From: Penium margaritaceum
Lineage: Eukaryota; Streptophyta; Zygnematophyceae; Desmidiales; Peniaceae
Direction: 5' to 3'
Assembly: GCA_023375785.1 (NCBI GenBank)
Contig: SZWC01006685.1
Location: forward strand, 103,424-135,504
DNA: 32,081 nucleotides
How positions within the stretch are numbered: position 1 is the first letter of the stretch; each line of letters opens with the position of its first letter. This document shows positions 29,141 to 32,081 of this stretch, piece by piece. The translations under genes were made by a program, and so were the position numbers. Under the pieces are notes generated by a model. The model saw only the letters and a program-made list of their open reading frames with translations, ran no database searches and had not been told where the DNA came from.

Positions 29141-31430
29141 TTCTTTGTGTCCTACTTGCGCCCTCCTTGCAACCTAGATGTGCCATAGTTACGCCCTAGT
29201 TGCACCATAGTTGCGTCCTACTTGCGCCCTACTTGAGCCCTGGCTGAGCCATAGTTGTTCCCTAGTTACGCACTATTTGCGTCCTACTTGCGCCCTAGTT
29301 GCGCCCTAGTTGCGCCTTGCTTGCGCCCTATTTGCGCCTCAGTTTGATACTATCTACGTCCTCGTTGCGCCCTAGTTGTGCCCTAGTTGCGCCCTATATG
29401 CGCTCTAGTTGCGCCCTACTTGGACCCTTCTTGAACCCGGGTTGCGCCTTAGTTGCACCCTAGTTGCGCTCCAGTTGAACACTAGTTGCGCCCTAGTTGC
29501 TCCCTAGTTGCGTCCTAGTTGCGTCCTAGTTGCGCCCTAGTTGCGTCCTACATGCCCCGTACTTGCACCCTATTTGTGCTATAGTTACACCAGTTGAGCC
29601 CTACTTGCACCCTACTTGCGCCCTAGTCGTGTTGTAGTTACGCTCGAGTTGCACCCTATGTGCGCCATACTTGCACCCTAATTGCGCTCTAGTTGGGCCT
29701 TACTTGCGCCCTTCTTGCGCCCTCCTTGGGTCCTAGTTGTGCTTTTGTTCCATCCCAGTTCCGCCTCAGTTTGACTCTATATACGCCCTAGTTGCGCCCT
29801 AGTTGGACCCTAGTTGCACCCTAGCTGTGCCGTACTTGCGCCCTACTTGCATCCTAGTTGCATCCTTCTTGCGCCCTACTTGCACCGTGCTTGCATCCAG
29901 GTTGCGCCCTACTTGCACCTCTTTTTTCCCCTAGTTGCACCTTAGTTGGGCTCTAGTCGCGCCCTAGTTGCGCCATAGTTGCACCCTAGTTGCATCCTAG
30001 TTGCGCCCTGCTTTCGCCCTACTTGTGCCCTAGTTGCGCCCTTCTTGCGCCCCACTTACACCATACATGCGCCCTAGTTGCGCCCTAGTTGCACCTCAGT
30101 TGGACACTAGCTATGCCCTAGTTGCATCCTAGTTATGCCCTAGTTGCGGCGTACTTGCGCCCTACTTGCGCCCTAGTTGCGCCATCGTTGCACCCTAGGT
30201 ACACCCTACTTGCACCCTACTTGTGCCCTAGTTGCGCCCTAGTTGCACCCGGGCTGGACACTAGTTACGCCCTAGCTGTGCCCTAGTTACACCCTTGTTG
30301 TGCTGTAGTTGCGTCCCACTTGCGCTCTACTTGCGCCCTAGTTGCACCCTTGTTCTGGCCTATGTGTGCCCTACTTGCGTCCTACTTGCGCAGTAGTTGC
30401 ATCCTAGTTACGCATTAGTTACGTCTTACTTGTGCCTTACTTGCGCCCTACTTACACCCTAGTTCCGCCTTAGTTGCGCCCTCATTGCACCCTAGTTGCG
30501 CCCCACTTACAGCCTACTTGCGCCCTACTTGCACCCTAGTTGAGCCCTAGTTGCACCCTAGTTGCACCTCCTTGCACCGCGACTGTGCCCTAGTTGTGCC
30601 ATACGTGCGCCCTAGTTATTCCTCAGTTGGGCACTAGCTACACCCTAGTTGCATCATAGTTGTACCCTTGTTATACCCTAGTTTCGCCCTAATTGCAACC
30701 TACTTGTGTTCCATTTACGTCCTACTTGCACCCTACTTACGCATGACTTGCGCCCTAGTTCTACCCTACTTGCGCCTCAGTTGGGCACTAGCTACACCCT
30801 AGTTGCGCCCTAGCTGTGACCTAGTTGCGCCTTGGTTGTACCCTACTTGCACCCTACTTGCGCCCTAGTTGCACCCTAGTTGTACCCTAGTTGTGCGATA
30901 TTTGCACCCTACTTGCACCCTAGTTGTGCCGTAGTCACGCCTTAGTTGCGCCATACTTGCTTCCTTCTTGTACCCTAGTTGTGCCCTAGTTACACCTTAC
31001 TAACGCCCTACTTCTGCCCTTCTTGCGCCCTAGTTGTGCCCTAGTTAGGCCCTAGTTGCACCCTAGTTGTGCCGTAGTTGCACCCTACTTGTGTCCTAGT
31101 TGCGCCATACATACGCCTCAGTTGTGCCCTAGTTGTGCCTCAGTTGGGCTTTAGCTACAACATAGTTGCACCCTAGTTGTACCCTAGTTGCGCCCTAGTT
31201 CTCCCTACGTGTACCCTAGTTTTGACCTAGTTGTGCCTTTCTTGCGCCATACTTGCGCCATACCTACGCCACATTTTTGCCCTTCCTGCACCCTACTTGC
31301 GCCCTACTTGCGCCCTTCTTGCGCCCTAGTTTTGCGGTAGTTGCGCCTCACTCGGGCACTAGCTACGTCATAGTTGCGCCTTAGTTATGACCTAGTTGTG
31401 TCCTACATGCACCCTACCTGCCCCTTAGTA
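29141..31430. repeat. 11-bp minisatellite, right arm, unit cctagttgcgc
   Basis: This is a tandem array of cctagttgcgc, the reverse complement of the left-arm unit, about twice as long as the left arm. CpG-decay variants cctagttgcac and cctagttgtgc are common. The special block, cctcagttgggcactagc and variants, appears near 29338, 29764, 30094, 30621, 30775, 31139 and 31346. Two spacings (330 and 154 bp) are exact multiples of 11. No gene is seen. Confidence 0.95.
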
Positions 31431-32081
31431 GCTGTTAGAGAAATGGACTGAGCAATGGAAGCGATGGCATGAGTCAGAAGAAGTAAAGTGGTGGTCAGAC
31501 GTGGAGATGCTGAAGAAAGCAAAGAGCAATGTAGGAGTTAGTTGTAGAAGCGGTGGAGGGGAGTCTTTTTGAAGGTGTAGGATGATGAGGCAGAGCTACA
31601 AGATAGACAGGTAGTCATAGCAAGGGAATGGTGTAGCAAGGTGGGTGGAATTGATGTTGCAAGGAGTGAAGTGGGAGAGGTCAAGTGAAGGGACGAGAGT
31701 GACAGAGAAAACAGGTACATGACCGAGGGTGGAGAGTGAACGATAGTTGAAGAGTGAGCGAAGGAGCGAGCAGAGTGAAGACACGGCGGCGAAGTCGTAA
31801 AACCAAAGGTGAACAGGATGGACATAACTGTTTTGGTTAACTTCAAGGGAATAAACATCCTTGGTAATATACTGCAGACCTGGATAAAAACAAAGCAACG
31901 GCTTCTTTCCGCTAGCAGGACGTGATTGCAATCTTGTTGCAGATATTAGGGGCGGCTTGCCTCTGGTTCCTCAATCGTGACTGACAATCCGTTGTCGAGG
32001 TGGTTTGTGTTGGCTCGGTGTAGAGCCTGAACATTATTCAGAGCCCGGAATATCCGAGGGATTCTGTCAGTGTTGACTTTG
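31431..32081. other. Unassigned non-repetitive sequence
   Basis: After the right array ends, the sequence is unique within the window and purine-rich on the plus strand up to about 31800. Two overlapping minus-strand open frames of about 110 codons exist (31538-31858 and 31596-31931). They show no domain I can support. I see no terminal repeat, RNA gene or clear promoter. This may be flanking host DNA or part of another element cut by the window edge. Confidence 0.5.

Larger units (their letters stand above)
23292..31430. mobile_element. Fold-back-like composite: inverted 11-bp arrays around a hAT gene and satellite
   Basis: From left to right: an 11-bp array with unit gcgcaactagg (23292-24390), a partial 191-bp satellite monomer, a hairpin, a hAT transposase gene, a 191-bp satellite array, then an 11-bp array with unit cctagttgcgc (29141-31430). 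The right unit is the reverse complement of the left one. The same rare variant block (TAGTGCCCAACTGAGG and its complement) punctuates both arrays. The two arms therefore form a giant imperfect inverted repeat about 4.7 kb apart. Fold-back elements of animals have long terminal inverted repeats built of short tandem units. Calling this a single mobile unit is inference, and no target duplication was found. Confidence 0.45.

Noticed and set aside
23292..31430. Interstitial telomere sequence (ctaggg/ccctag words)
   Set aside because: The 11-bp unit gcgcaactagg only shares TAGGG with telomere repeats. The period and the rest of the unit differ from known telomere motifs.
31596..31931. Kinase-like fragment (YITKDVYSLEV resembles DVYSxGV of receptor kinases)
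   Set aside because: A single short resemblance without the other kinase motifs. The frame overlaps another open frame and could be chance.

Overview
The window looks like a repeat-rich nuclear region of a eukaryote, most likely a green-lineage alga or plant. It has no operon structure, no tRNA or rRNA gene and no recognisable single-copy host gene. Almost everything is satellite DNA or transposon. The mobile elements are a Ty3/Gypsy-type LTR element, a plant-type BED-DUF659 hAT transposase and a hAT-type MITE. The species cannot be fixed from this sequence. A charophyte or ulvophyte alga is a guess.

Layout: 1-7895 is a 10-bp minisatellite (unit caaccactcg) with higher-order duplications. 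7901-23291 is a decayed Gypsy-type element on the minus strand. Read right to left it holds a repeat copy (21855-23291), a very long Q/P-rich gag interrupted by a MITE (21182-21496), a gag core, a damaged zinc knuckle, a polyQ linker, a first aspartic protease, and RT-RNase H. Next comes an unusual block with a second aspartic protease and a coiled-coil/basic region, then integrase with a long cysteine-rich tail, a polypurine tract, and a second repeat copy (7901-10061). 23292-31430 is a composite in which two 11-bp minisatellites in opposite orientation flank a hAT transposase gene and a 191-bp satellite. 31431-32081 shows nothing I recognise.

The retroelement proteins would form one Gag-Pol system: capsid assembly, polyprotein cleavage, reverse transcription and integration. 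The copy here cannot be active. It has several frameshifts, two altered RNase H carboxylates, a broken zinc knuckle, a MITE in gag and many in-frame stop codons. Those stops are mainly TAG/TAA, and in the duplicated gag segment they repeatedly align with CAG. That pattern fits either a UAR=Gln genetic code or CHG-methylation decay (CAG to TAG).

The most interesting signals are (1) the fold-back-like composite 23292-31430, (2) the UAR/Gln pattern, (3) the integrase zinc-finger tail, (4) a second protease between RNase H and integrase, and (5) a MITE whose removal exactly restores the gag frame.
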